Notes: generated from the letters alone by a model not told the origin. A DNA stretch of 64,000 nucleotides from Bradyrhizobium cajani (GCF_009759665.1 NZ_WQNE01000008.1:1-64000), one strand, 5' to 3'. Counted from the first letter of the stretch, positions 53,699 through 63,050 are shown. A program made the numbers and translations.

Positions 53699-54697
53699 TC
53701 AGACGACGTTGATCTTCTCGAAAATGCCTTCCGCACCAATTTCCTTGGCGTAGCTGGCCATCACGGGGTCGGCGAGCTTCTTCATGGCGTCCCGCTCCTC
53801 GAACGGAACGCGCTTGAGCTTGCCGGCCTTCTCGAGCGTGTCGAGCTTGACCACCTCTTCGCTCGACTCGAGCTGACGGCCGTAGTCGCCGGCCTCCTTG
53901 CCGGCTTTCATGATCGCGTCCTGCAAATCCTTCGGCAAGGTCTTCAGCGTCTTCACCGAGAAGCAGATCGGCCGGATCGATACCGCGTGCTGGGTCAGGC
54001 TGAGATGCGGGGCCACTTCGTAGAATTTCATCGCCTCGACGCCGGCCGCCTCGTTTTCGCCGGCCGATATCACGCCGTTCTGGATCGCGTTGTAGATCTC
54101 GTTATAGGCGATCACCGTCGGACTCATGCCGACGGCCGCGAAGGTCTTCGACCAGATAGGCGCGCCCTGCACGCGGACCTTGAGGCCCTTGAGATCGGCG
54201 AGATTCTTCAGCGGCTTGTTGGCGAAGATATTGCGGATGCCGCCGCCGGCATATCCGATCAGGACGACCTCGGCCTTCGCCGCGACCTCATCGGCGACCG
54301 GCGCCAGGATGTTGGCCTCGACGACCTTGTTCATGTGCTCGATGCCCTTGAACACGAAGGGGGCGTCGATGAACGGGGCCGCCTTGGCGAAGGTCGACAT
54401 GTGAGCCGGCGAGACGATGCCGTAGTCGACCGCCTTGCCCTGCGACATGTACTCGAAATACTGCTTCTCGAGGCCGAGCGAGGAGTTCTTGTGCAGCGTG
54501 AAGTTGACGGGCTTGCCGTAGTACTTCTTCACCAGCTCCTCGAACCGGATCAGCGCCCGGTTGAAGGCATGGTCGTCGTTGAACTGGACCGCGCCGTTCA
54601 GCGTGATCGGCGCTTGCGCCCTGAGGATCGACGGCATGCCAATCACGGCCGCCGCAGTGGTCGCACCGATACCAGCGAGAAATGATCTTCGCTTCAT
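53699..54697 (-). CDS. dctP: TRAP transporter substrate-binding protein (DctP)
   Basis: A 332-residue periplasmic receptor. The twin-arginine-like N-terminus (MKRRSFLAGIGATTAAAVIG) ends near SILRAQAP. DctP features include GLKVRVQGAPIWSKTFAAVG (the arginine that binds the ligand carboxylate is in VRVQG) and YNEIYNAIQNGVISAGENEA. It is first in the dctPQM operon. The ligand is probably a carboxylate, possibly aromatic given the neighbours, but this is not shown by the sequence. Confidence 0.92.
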   Translation of the reverse strand: MKRRSFLAGIGATTAAAVIGMPSILRAQAPITLNGAVQFNDDHAFNRALIRFEELVKKYYGKPVNFTLHKNSSLGLEKQYFEYMSQGKAVDYGIVSPAHMSTFAKAAPFIDAPFVFKGIEHMNKVVEANILAPVADEVAAKAEVVLIGYAGGGIRNIFANKPLKNLADLKGLKVRVQGAPIWSKTFAAVGMSPTVIAYNEIYNAIQNGVISAGENEAAGVEAMKFYEVAPHLSLTQHAVSIRPICFSVKTLKTLPKDLQDAIMKAGKEAGDYGRQLESSEEVVKLDTLEKAGKLKRVPFEERDAMKKLADPVMASYAKEIGAEGIFEKINVV

Positions 54698-54989
54698 CGT
54701 CTCCCCTCCCTTTGATGCTCCGCCCCTGTCGCCGGGCCGTGAGCGCAGCCGGTATGCGGCTTGCGAGAGGGAAGCGTATGAAAAACGTCGGCGGGACGGA
54801 AGTCATTTTGCGTGCGCCGGAGGTATTCTTCGTCGCAGGGCTACTCCCGCACCACCTGTTGCACTGCAACTCGCAGCTCCCGCTGGCGCGCGGCAAGCCG
54901 CATGTGGACTCCCAACCTTGCAGGAGATGGAAGACTTGCGGACCTGTGCGCTGCACGCACAGACCCGCTCGCCGTCAACGGCCTGGCGC

Positions 54990-55223
54990 TCAGTTCGAGG
55001 TGCAGACCTTGACGGTCTTCATGCCGCTCTCAGCCTCGGTGCGCGACTTGTAGATCATGCCCGACGGGCTGACGACGGTCACGGACGTGTCCGTCGGCTT
55101 CTTGTCGACGATGGTGCACTTCTTCGTCTTGACGTCCTGGACGACGTAGAACTCGTCGGCCGCGAACGCCGGCAGGGTCACTGCAGCAACCATCAAGGCT
55201 GCTGTCGCCATTCTCAGCTTCAT
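54990..55223 (-). CDS. Small secreted protein
   Basis: The ATG at 55223 follows GGAGGAGTAC, a strong ribosome site. The 77-residue product has a signal peptide (MKLRMATAALMVAAVTLPAF, cleaved near AFAADEF). A compact domain with two cysteines follows (KKCTIVDKK and VKVCTSN), suggesting one disulfide. Similar short periplasmic proteins are frequent in Bradyrhizobium; no function is known. It is divergent from the DUF1236-type gene. Confidence 0.75.
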   Translation of the reverse strand: MKLRMATAALMVAAVTLPAFAADEFYVVQDVKTKKCTIVDKKPTDTSVTVVSPSGMIYKSRTEAESGMKTVKVCTSN

Positions 55224-55360
55224 GTACTCCTCCTCCGATTGCCGGGTTTGCCGCCCGGCTGGTTCAAGAACGGGAAAAAATGGCAATTTGTTCCTATTCC
55301 CCCAGGAACGTCAGCCACGATGAGATGTTGGTGCGGCGCTATTCACGAGAGGAGGACAAG

Positions 55361-55702
55361 ATGAAGAAGCTGTTCCTGCTATCCGCCGCTGCGGTCCTGA
55401 TCTCGACCGGCGCTTTCGCGCAATCCACGGTGACGACCACCGGAACCGGCCACGCAGCCGTGGTTCAGATCGAGCCGGAATACCGCACCAGGATCAAATC
55501 CTACGTCACAGAGCACCGCGTCCGGCCGGTCGTGACGAAGGAGAAGATCATCGTCGGCGCAACGGTGCCGAGCGAGGTCGAGCTCGAGGCCGTTCCGACG
55601 GACTGGGGTCCGTCGCTCACGAAGTATCGTTACGTCTACTCCGGCGATCGCGTGATGCTGGTCGACCCCGGCTCGCGCACCGTCGTTCAGGAAATCGATT
55701 GA
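55361..55702 (+). CDS. DUF1236-type secreted protein
   Basis: The ATG at 55361 follows GAGGAGGACAAG. The 113-residue product has a signal peptide (MKKLFLLSAAAVLISTGAFA), then an SH3-like/DUF1236 domain: VVQIEPEYRTRIKSYVTEHR and EVELEAVPTDWGPSLTKYRY, ending in DPGSRTVVQEID. Such proteins are common periplasmic proteins of unknown role in Rhizobiales. The next short gene begins 36 bases downstream. Confidence 0.8.
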   Translation: MKKLFLLSAAAVLISTGAFAQSTVTTTGTGHAAVVQIEPEYRTRIKSYVTEHRVRPVVTKEKIIVGATVPSEVELEAVPTDWGPSLTKYRYVYSGDRVMLVDPGSRTVVQEID

Positions 55703-55738
55703 TCAAGGCGTGAGGCGGTCGCCCTCGGAGGCACCCGC

Positions 55739-55831
55739 ATGACATCGCATCGCGAGGCACGGATCGTCGGGCTCAGCCTGGCGGCTGTCTACGCCATGTG
55801 TCTGCTCCTGACCGCAATCGGCATGAGCTGA
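55739..55831 (+). CDS. Possible 30-residue membrane peptide
   Basis: An ATG at 55739 with GGAGG six bases upstream opens a 30-codon frame, MTSHREARIVGLSLAAVYAM, followed by CLLLTAIGMS and TGA. It has a charged N-terminus and one hydrophobic segment, typical of small membrane peptides. It could share a transcript with the DUF1236 gene. The ribosome site and composition are the only support. Confidence 0.5.
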   Translation: MTSHREARIVGLSLAAVYAMCLLLTAIGMS

Positions 55832-55983
55832 CGCGCCGGGGAGCGTCCCGGACTGCACTGCAAAATGCTCGTTTTGCACTGCTCGGCCGGATACGAAAAT
55901 CGTGGCGCAGTGCAGGCTCCGCCCGTATGGTCCTTCCAAAATCATAATCCGGCGCCGCCGCGCTGGAACCGGGACGTCCGCGC

Positions 55984-57492
55984 TTGTCAAAGCTCACCCT
56001 GCCGGTTCGGCTCGCGCTCCTGGTCGCGGGGACGATGCTGCCGCTGATCGTCTTCGCCGTCGGCCTTGCCTATTCCAATTATCGCCAGGATCGCAGCGAC
56101 GCGACGCGCCGAGTGCTGGAGACGGTGCGAAGCATGCGGCTCGTGCTCGATTCCGAAGTGCAGCGGATGACAGGCGGCTTGCAGGTGCTCGCGCTCAGCG
56201 ACTCCCTGCGCAGCGGTGACTTCGACGGCTTCCGCCAGCAGGCGGCCGGCTTCATCAGCCAGTATGGCGACGACAGCGTCCTGCTGCTGGCCGACAGGTC
56301 CGGCCAACAGCTGTTTTCGACCGTCACGGCCGAAACAGCGAACCTGCCATTGCGCAACAATCGGGAGATCGTCGAGCGCGTGTTTGCAAGCAGGACGCCG
56401 CAATATTCCGACCTGTTCGTCGGATCGACCAAGAAGCGGCCGATCGTGACCGTCGAGGTCCCGGTCCTGCGCAATGGCGAAGTCGCCTATGCGCTCTCCT
56501 TCAGTCCGCCGATCGCGATATTCCAGAGACTGGTCGAGCAGCAACGGCCGAACGACCAATGGACGGTATCGCTGCTGGACACCAAGGCGCGCGTGTTCGC
56601 GCGCGCGCCCAACCCTGCCGAAACGTTCGGCAAGCAGGCTTCCGGCGCGCTGTACGATGCGATGTCTCGCACGCCGGAGGCAACGCTCTCGACCGTTTCG
56701 CTCGACGGCGTCGCGCTGTCCACTGCCTTCGCCAGGTCGCGCCTGACCGGCTGGACGGTCGTGGCTGGCGTCAGCGAGAGCTCGCTGATCGCCCCGCTTT
56801 GGCGCGACATCGCGATCGCCAGCCTGATCGGCGGCGTGCTGCTGCTGACCGGCCTGACCTTCGCGGTGCGGATGGCCACCACGATCGCGCGCGGCGAGAT
56901 GCTGCATGATCTGCTGATCGAGGAGCTCAACCACCGCGTCAAGAATACGCTGGCCTTGATGCAGGCGATCGCGGTGCAGACCTTCCGCAGCGCCAGCCGC
57001 GACGAGCGGACCAAGTTCGAGGGGCGGCTCGGCGCGCTCGCCGAGGCGCATAATCTCCTGAGCCAGGAGAAATGGCAGGGCTCCGAGCTGAAGGAGGTGA
57101 TTGCACGCGTGCTTCAGCCATTCCTGCTCGCCAGTCCCGAGCGCATCCGGATGGCCGGCCCGGCGGTGCCGCTGTCGCCGCGGCTTGCCGTCGTGCTCTC
57201 GATGATCGTGCACGAGATCGCCACCAACGCCGCGAAATACGGCGCACTGTCCAACGAGACCGGCCGGGTGACGCTGGACTGGGAGGTCATCGACGAGCCG
57301 TCCAAACCGCGGCTGCGGCTGATCTGGACCGAGATCGGCGGACCGCCGGTGACGGCCCCGGTGCGGCGCGGTTTCGGCTCGCGCCTGATCGAGCGCAGCG
57401 CGCGCGACCAGCTCGGCGGCGAGGCAACCGTCGACTTCCTGCCGCGCGGCGTGGTCTGTACGGTCAGTTGCACGCTGGACGAGACGCGCTGA
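55984..57492 (+). CDS. HWE-family sensor histidine kinase
   Basis: A 502-residue protein beginning at TTG (SKLTLPVRLALLVAGTML follows); no better ATG is in frame. One membrane segment at about 9-28 and another at about 277-297 bracket a periplasmic sensor domain (probably Cache-like). The kinase core has the phospho-acceptor HWE/HisKA_2 motif EELNHRVKNTLALMQAIAVQ, an N-box MIVHEIATNAAKYGAL and an atypical ATP domain ending GFGSRLIERS. No response-regulator gene is adjacent, so it is an orphan kinase. The signal is unknown. Confidence 0.88.
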   Translation: MSKLTLPVRLALLVAGTMLPLIVFAVGLAYSNYRQDRSDATRRVLETVRSMRLVLDSEVQRMTGGLQVLALSDSLRSGDFDGFRQQAAGFISQYGDDSVLLLADRSGQQLFSTVTAETANLPLRNNREIVERVFASRTPQYSDLFVGSTKKRPIVTVEVPVLRNGEVAYALSFSPPIAIFQRLVEQQRPNDQWTVSLLDTKARVFARAPNPAETFGKQASGALYDAMSRTPEATLSTVSLDGVALSTAFARSRLTGWTVVAGVSESSLIAPLWRDIAIASLIGGVLLLTGLTFAVRMATTIARGEMLHDLLIEELNHRVKNTLALMQAIAVQTFRSASRDERTKFEGRLGALAEAHNLLSQEKWQGSELKEVIARVLQPFLLASPERIRMAGPAVPLSPRLAVVLSMIVHEIATNAAKYGALSNETGRVTLDWEVIDEPSKPRLRLIWTEIGGPPVTAPVRRGFGSRLIERSARDQLGGEATVDFLPRGVVCTVSCTLDETR

Positions 57493-57514
57493 CCGGACGG
57501 AAGGAAAACGGCGA

Positions 57515-58648
57515 ATGAAGATCACCAATGTGCGCACGCATATCCTCGAGGCGAAACTCTCGCAGCCCTTCGCCTATTCCCGCGCCTGGTATGATACGCG
57601 CACTGCGATGCTGGTCGAGATCGAGACAGATGACGGCCTGACCGGATTGGGCGAATGCTATGGGCCGGCACGGATGACGGCGGCGGTGGTTGCCAGCGTT
57701 GCGCCATGGCTGATCGGCGAGGATCCGCTGCGCACTGACGTGCTGTGGCAGATGGTCTACGCGCGCTTGCGCGACCACGGCCAGAAAGGCGTCGTGATCC
57801 AGGGGCTGAGCGGCATCGACATCGCGCTGTGGGACATCAAGGGCAGGCATTTTGGCGTGCCCGTGCACCAGCTTCTCGGCGGCGCGGCGCGCAAGGAGGT
57901 TGCGGCCTATGCGACCGGGCTCTACCGGCGCAAATCAGGCGACCCGCTGAAATACCTGCCGGAGGAAGCGGCCGGCTATGTCGCGGAAGGATTCCGCGCC
58001 GTGAAGCTGAAGGTCGGCTTCGGAATCGCGGAGGATGCCGCGGTCACGCGTGCGGTCCGCGAGGCGATCGGTCCCGATGTCGCGCTGATGGTCGACGCAA
58101 ACCACGCCTATGACGCGGTTGCGGCGATCCGGCTCGGCCGCATGATCGAGCGCCACGACATCGGATGGTTCGAGGAGCCGGTGCCGCCGGAGGACGTCGC
58201 GGGCTATCGCGCGGTGAAATCCGCGCTCACGATTCCGATCGCCGGCGGCGAGTGCGAGTTCACGCGCTTCGGCTTCCGCGACCTGTTCACCTCCCACGCG
58301 CTCGACATCGCCCAGCCCGACACCTGCGCGGCCGGCGGCCTCACCGAATGCAAGAAGATCGCCGACATGAGCGACGCGTTCGGTATCCGCTACAATCCGC
58401 ATGTCTGGGGCACCGGCATCGCGATCGCCGCCTCGCTCCAGCTCCTCGCCGTGCTGCCCTCGCACACGCCGACCTCGCTGTCACCGCTCGAGCCGATGCT
58501 CGAATTCGACCGCACCGAACATCCGATCCGGCAGGCGATTTTGAAAGAGCCGATCGAACATGCGAAAGGTGTCGTGCGGGTCCCGGATGGACCGGGACTG
58601 GGCATCGAGATCGACCGCGAGGCGCTGGCGCGTTTCGCAGCAAATTAA
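57515..58648 (+). CDS. Mandelate racemase/muconate lactonizing enzyme family protein
   Basis: A 377-residue enolase-superfamily enzyme. The catalytic KxK (FRAVKLKVG), metal ligands D (MVDANHAYD), E (GWFEEPV) and E (AGGECEF), and the late H (NPHVWGTG) are all present. It starts 22 bases after the kinase stop, so the two may be co-transcribed. The reaction, dehydration or epimerisation of a sugar acid, cannot be assigned. The H-containing barrel is of the type found in aldonate/aldarate dehydratases. Confidence 0.88.
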   Translation: MKITNVRTHILEAKLSQPFAYSRAWYDTRTAMLVEIETDDGLTGLGECYGPARMTAAVVASVAPWLIGEDPLRTDVLWQMVYARLRDHGQKGVVIQGLSGIDIALWDIKGRHFGVPVHQLLGGAARKEVAAYATGLYRRKSGDPLKYLPEEAAGYVAEGFRAVKLKVGFGIAEDAAVTRAVREAIGPDVALMVDANHAYDAVAAIRLGRMIERHDIGWFEEPVPPEDVAGYRAVKSALTIPIAGGECEFTRFGFRDLFTSHALDIAQPDTCAAGGLTECKKIADMSDAFGIRYNPHVWGTGIAIAASLQLLAVLPSHTPTSLSPLEPMLEFDRTEHPIRQAILKEPIEHAKGVVRVPDGPGLGIEIDREALARFAAN

Positions 58649-58662
58649 GGGGCACAGTCGAA

Positions 58663-59859
58663 ATGCTCCACGACCCGATCCATGAGAAACGATCGAGTCC
58701 GACAAACCCGTCCGATCGCATCGAGAGTATCGATGTGCTTCGTGGCGTCGCATTGCTCGGCGTTCTCGTCATCAACGTGGTCACTGTATTCCGCATCTCG
58801 ATATTCGAGCAGTTCCTGCCCCCTGGACGATCCACGTCGCCGCTGGACCGGGTTGTCGAGACCGTTCTGATGCTGGCTGTCGAGATGAAAGCATTCGCTC
58901 TCTTCTCGCTCTTGTTCGGGATCGGACTTGCAATTCAGTTCGAGCATCTTTCGACCAATCCGCGCCGCGCACTTCTCTTGGTTCGCAGGCTGATCGTGTT
59001 GCTGATGTTCGGATTGATTCACCTGTGCCTGATCTGGAATGGCGACATTCTCACCGAATATGCGCTTGCAGGTCTGATCGTCCTGCCATTCCTGTTTGGT
59101 CCCCGCTGGCTATTAGCCTGCGGCGCGGCGACATTTCTTGGGCTGTATCTCGCGATGCAGGTATGGTCACCGCCTGGCTTGTTTCCCAGCTTTGCTTCCA
59201 TCCAGCACAATGTACAGGAGGCGAACCGCATCTATGCAACGGGTGACTTCGGCCAGGTACTGGCGTTCCGGCTTCGCGAAATCCCTCTGATCGCTCCCTT
59301 GCACATTTTCATCTTCCCCCGCACCTTGGGACTGTTTCTGTTTGGCGCGCTCGCCTGGCGCAGCGGCGCCCTGCGAAAGCCGAATCGGACCTTCCTGTTT
59401 TCATCAGGAGCCAGCTGCATCGCCCTTGGCGCCGTCTTGATCCTCCTGAAGGCGGCCGGCGCGGTAACGAACGCGAGTTTCGACGCACTGGCCAATCCGG
59501 TTGACACAATTCTAATGGCCCTTGGCTACGGTGCGATCATCATCGCGATCACCAATTCGGCGAGCGGAAAGATGTTGCTGGGCTGGGCGGCGCCGCTGGG
59601 CCGCATGGCGTTCACGAACTACCTCGCCCAATCCGTGATCTTCGGTTGGATTTTCTATGGATACGGCCTTGGGCTGTTCGGCCACCTCGGCGCCGGCAAA
59701 GCACTGGCTATCGGCCTCGCCGTCTATGTTGCCCAGGTCGCTTTCAGCGCGTGGTGGTTGAGCCGCTACCGATTTGGCCCGGTCGAATGGTTATGGCGCA
59801 CGCTCATGTACGGCACGCCGCAGCCGATGTCGCTTGCGCGGGTTACCCGCCCGATTTGA
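58663..59859 (+). CDS. DUF418 domain membrane protein
   Basis: The ATG at 58663 (MLHDPIHEKRSSPTNPSDRI) gives 398 residues. It opens with the DUF418 hallmark RIESIDVLRGVALLGVLVIN and has about ten membrane segments. The DUF418 C-terminal signature is present in APLGRMAFTNYLAQSVI and ends with the FGPVEWLWRTLMYG box. Function is unknown; family members resemble heparan-acetyltransferase-like membrane acyltransferases. It starts 15 bases after the preceding stop and is probably in the same operon. Confidence 0.85.
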   Translation: MLHDPIHEKRSSPTNPSDRIESIDVLRGVALLGVLVINVVTVFRISIFEQFLPPGRSTSPLDRVVETVLMLAVEMKAFALFSLLFGIGLAIQFEHLSTNPRRALLLVRRLIVLLMFGLIHLCLIWNGDILTEYALAGLIVLPFLFGPRWLLACGAATFLGLYLAMQVWSPPGLFPSFASIQHNVQEANRIYATGDFGQVLAFRLREIPLIAPLHIFIFPRTLGLFLFGALAWRSGALRKPNRTFLFSSGASCIALGAVLILLKAAGAVTNASFDALANPVDTILMALGYGAIIIAITNSASGKMLLGWAAPLGRMAFTNYLAQSVIFGWIFYGYGLGLFGHLGAGKALAIGLAVYVAQVAFSAWWLSRYRFGPVEWLWRTLMYGTPQPMSLARVTRPI

Positions 59860-59959
59860 CGCTTAGCGCAAGACTGTCTCGCTTCAACCGCGCCCCGATC
59901 ACGTGCGAACGAGGCGACTTCCGTCTTATCTCCGACGGCGCATCGCGCGCAGACGGGCT

Positions 59960-60412
59960 CTACCCGATCGTTTGAGCCGAGCCCGATAGCGGCCGCACGG
60001 CATAGGCGCCAGGCCCGTAGCAGGCAATGAGCGCAAGGGCGCCGAGCAGGCCGAGATTCTTCAGGAAGTTGATGGTCTGCATGACCACCTGCGCGTCTGG
60101 CGCCGCCCAAAAATTGTGAAACATCAGCGTGGCAGCGATGGTGAACGGGATCAGGACCGCCGCCGCCGGACGCGCGAACAGGCCGAGCAGCAGGGCCGCA
60201 CCGCATCCGAGCTCGACCGCGATCGCGCCCGCGGCCAGCACCGCGCCGAATCCGTCGGCCCCACCGGGAAGCCGGCTCGCCGTCGTGCCAAATGCCAGCA
60301 CCTTTCCGACGCCGCTGTAGAGAAACAGGGGTGCGATCGCAATGCGTGCGAACAGGAGCACGCAGGCATCGAGCGGGCCTGTGGTCGTAAAGGAACGAGT
60401 TGGCATCGGCAT
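59960..60412 (-). CDS. DoxX family membrane protein
   Basis: A 150-residue protein with four hydrophobic segments. The DoxX pattern is RIAIAPLFLYSGVGKVLAFG (first helix), then ELGCGAALLLGLFARPAAAV and FHNFWAAPDAQ. Members are small inner-membrane proteins linked to oxidative stress or thiosulfate/quinone oxidation. It is immediately downstream of the aromatic-acid MFS gene on the same strand (66-base gap) and may be co-transcribed. Role unknown. Confidence 0.85.
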   Translation of the reverse strand: MPMPTRSFTTTGPLDACVLLFARIAIAPLFLYSGVGKVLAFGTTASRLPGGADGFGAVLAAGAIAVELGCGAALLLGLFARPAAAVLIPFTIAATLMFHNFWAAPDAQVVMQTINFLKNLGLLGALALIACYGPGAYAVRPLSGSAQTIG

Positions 60413-60478
60413 TTCGGGTCTCCTCTTGTGAAGTCCGGTCGGTCAAGGCGCAACCGGTGACGATCGGCTCGCGCCTCA

Positions 60479-61837
60479 TCACTCCGCGGGTGCGATATCA
60501 GCGCGCGGCAAACGATTTGCTACGGCAGCGCCGAGCGATCCGATCGCCAGCGCCCCGACGAAGGACGCGCCACCGATCGCCCAGAACACGGCGTCAGGGC
60601 CGCCGGTCACCTGCTGCAATAGACCGATGACATAGGGGCCGAGGATCGCGCCGACCCGGCCGATGCCCAATTCCATTCCGACGCCGCTGGCGCGGAAACA
60701 AGTCTCGTACGAGCCGGCGGTGAAATTGTTGAGGACGTGTTGCGCGCCAATGATGCAGAAGCCCGCGACGGCCACGATGGCGAGATTGACGCCGTGACCG
60801 CTGACGAAGACGAGCGCCAGCACGGCAATGCCGCCGGTCACCCACCAGGTCGCGAGATAGCGCGGCGTCAGCGAGAAATTGCGGTCGGCCAGCATTGCAA
60901 GCGTGAGGCCGCCGATGAACGACATCGCCTGCATCAGAGCGCCGAAGCCGAACGATGCCGCAAAGGTCTCGCCGCGCTTGAGCATGACCGTCGGAATCCA
61001 GCCGGTGAGACCAAAGATCGCGAACAGGCTGAGGAACGCCGTGATCCAGATGGTCAGCGAAACGCGGCGATAGCGCGGGCTTAGCAACGCGCCGATCTTG
61101 CTCTGCGGCCGCATATCGTCATCCGATGCGAACGTCGCATTCCGGTAGACGGCCGCCCGTTCGGGCCGCAGCCGCGCGAGCAGCGCACGCAACTCGGGGA
61201 CCCGCGACCGGGCCGCCAGAAATTGTGGACTTTCCGGCAGGATGGCGTGCGCCACGAAGGTCAGGGGAATCGACAGCGCGCCGATGTAGTAGAGGATCTG
61301 CCAGCCATGTTGCGGTGTCAGGAAGACGCCGACGAGACCGGCGCAGACGCCGCCGAGCGACCAGCCCAGCGTCACGCCCCACAGCGAGAATGTGTTGCTG
61401 ACCCGCTTGGGCGCGAGCTCGTTGATGAATGTCGTCCCGAGCGGCAGCAGCACGCCGAGGCCGAGCCCGGTGACGAAACGCAAGGCGCAGTAGCTCCAGA
61501 AATCGTTCGCCAGCACCGCAGTCAGCAACGTGAAGACGTTGACGATCCACAAGCCTGCGAGCAACGTGCCGCGCCGGCCGAAGCGGTCCGCCACGCTGCC
61601 GTGACCGATCGCGCCGAATAGAAAACCGACAAGGCCCGAACTCACAAGAAACCCTGCCTGACTTGGCAGGAGGCCCCAGGGCTGGACCACGTAGTGGATG
61701 ACATAGGCGGGATTGAATGTGTCATAGCCGTCGAACAGCGTGATGAGCGTGATCAGGACGCCGAGCAGCTTGTGGAACGGGCCGATCGGAGCGCCGGACA
61801 ATTCCTCATGCACGTCGATTTCGGACGAGATGCTCAC
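60479..61837 (-). CDS. Aromatic-acid MFS transporter (AAHS type; GraK-like)
   Basis: I start at the GTG at 61837 (VSISSEIDVHEEL), since GGAGGAAACCC lies directly upstream and no ATG is in frame. This gives 452 residues with 12 membrane segments. AAHS features: FDGYDTFNPAYVI in helix 1 and GSVADRFGRRGTLLAGLWIV in the first loop. It probably imports a hydroxybenzoate such as gamma-resorcylate. Its start overlaps the decarboxylase gene by 32 bases. The substrate is inferred from that coupling. Confidence 0.85.
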   Translation of the reverse strand: MSISSEIDVHEELSGAPIGPFHKLLGVLITLITLFDGYDTFNPAYVIHYVVQPWGLLPSQAGFLVSSGLVGFLFGAIGHGSVADRFGRRGTLLAGLWIVNVFTLLTAVLANDFWSYCALRFVTGLGLGVLLPLGTTFINELAPKRVSNTFSLWGVTLGWSLGGVCAGLVGVFLTPQHGWQILYYIGALSIPLTFVAHAILPESPQFLAARSRVPELRALLARLRPERAAVYRNATFASDDDMRPQSKIGALLSPRYRRVSLTIWITAFLSLFAIFGLTGWIPTVMLKRGETFAASFGFGALMQAMSFIGGLTLAMLADRNFSLTPRYLATWWVTGGIAVLALVFVSGHGVNLAIVAVAGFCIIGAQHVLNNFTAGSYETCFRASGVGMELGIGRVGAILGPYVIGLLQQVTGGPDAVFWAIGGASFVGALAIGSLGAAVANRLPRADIAPAE

Positions 61838-62873
61838 GGGTTTCCTCCATTGAGATTGCTGACACGTTCTGCTCTGCGGCAGATTGGGTCGTTGCATTGC
61901 CGAGCCCGAACAGGGCGCGCGCGTTGTCGCGGCCGATCTTGATGCGGTCGCCTTCGGAAATCGCCGCGCTGTCGAACCAGTCGGCCGCGTGATCGATGTT
62001 CTCGAACGGCCAGTCGGCGGAGAAGAGAATGCGGTCGGCACCGATCTCCAGCATGGCGTCGATCAGCGTCTGGGTGCGGAAGTTGCCCGACGTGGTGATG
62101 TAGAAGTTCTCCCGGAAATAGTCGGCGATCTTGCGTCGCGCCGGATAGGCATTCTGGGTCCGCATCCACTTGTTGTGATTGTCGACCCGCCACATCGAGT
62201 ACGGCAGCCCCTCCCCCATGTGGCCGATTATGATCTGGAGCCGCGGATGCGCATCGAACAGTCCGGAGCCCATCAGGCGGAGAGCATGGACCGCGGTCTC
62301 CTGGCCGAACGCCCAGGTCGGTCCCAGCAGCCAGCGATGCCCCTCATAGATCGCTGCGTCCTTTGCGAGCGGATTGCGCGGGTGCAGATAGAAGGGAACC
62401 CCGAGGCGTTCGACTTCCGACCAGAACGGCCAGAACTCCTTGCGGTCGTAATAGATCGCATGATCGGCGCCGGCGAGCTCGCTGAAGCCATTGACGAGCG
62501 CCCCGCGGAATCCGAGCGTGCCGACGCTGCGATCGAGCTCGCGCGCGGCCGCGTCGGGATCCTGCATCGGCAGCGCTGCAAGGCCCTGAAAACGATCCGG
62601 CCGCTTCGCGACCTGCTCGGCGAGGAAGTCGTTGGCGCGGCGTGACAGCTCCAGCGCACGGCCACGGTCCGGAACAGCCTGGACGGCCGGCGCGTTCAGC
62701 GACAGCAGCATCATCTCGATCCCGTGCGCGTCCATCTCCGCGAGCCGGCGGTCGTGAATGTCGAGCAGCCGCGCCTCGAGCTCGCGCCAGTCGTCGGTCG
62801 GCGCGAAGCCCGCGCTGTCCTGAACTGTCCCCGGAAGCGCGAAGTGCTCCTCGAGCGCGATCTTTCCCTGCAT
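61806..62873 (-). CDS. graF: Gamma-resorcylate (2,6-dihydroxybenzoate) decarboxylase
   Basis: The ATG at 62873 gives 355 residues. Opening MQGKIALEEHFALP matches the amidohydrolase-superfamily decarboxylase from Rhizobium sp. MTP-10005. All metal ligands fall at the published family positions: E8, H10, H164 (YLHPRNP) and D287 (FSADWPFEN), with active-site H218. It converts 2,6-dihydroxybenzoate to resorcinol and CO2 reversibly. The known enzyme has about 327 residues; the extra 28 C-terminal residues here run into the transporter gene. It is divergent from a MarR regulator. Confidence 0.92.
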   Translation of the reverse strand: MQGKIALEEHFALPGTVQDSAGFAPTDDWRELEARLLDIHDRRLAEMDAHGIEMMLLSLNAPAVQAVPDRGRALELSRRANDFLAEQVAKRPDRFQGLAALPMQDPDAAARELDRSVGTLGFRGALVNGFSELAGADHAIYYDRKEFWPFWSEVERLGVPFYLHPRNPLAKDAAIYEGHRWLLGPTWAFGQETAVHALRLMGSGLFDAHPRLQIIIGHMGEGLPYSMWRVDNHNKWMRTQNAYPARRKIADYFRENFYITTSGNFRTQTLIDAMLEIGADRILFSADWPFENIDHAADWFDSAAISEGDRIKIGRDNARALFGLGNATTQSAAEQNVSAISMEETREHLVRNRRA

Positions 62874-62951
62874 GACGTCATTCCTTCGGCTTTGCTTTCG
62901 GCGTTGACAAAGCAAAGCACCGGGCGCAAATACTTGTCAATGATAAAGTTG

Positions 62952-62982
62952 CATTTGCAAATGATTGATACGCAAATATTGC
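62952..62982. promoter_or_regulatory. Candidate MarR operator between the decarboxylase and regulator genes
   Basis: The perfect palindrome catttgcaaatg (62952-62963) is followed by gcaa-ata-ttgc (62972-62982). An outer pair ttgacaa (62904-62910) and ttgtcaa (62934-62940) lies nearer the decarboxylase. The stretch is markedly AT-rich. Binding by the adjacent MarR protein is inferred. Confidence 0.55.
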
Positions 62983-63050
62983 ACATGCGAAGGTTGGCGC
63001 TTAATCCGGGCAGAGTTCTCCCGCCTGGATTCAAGCCCGGACCTAAACTG

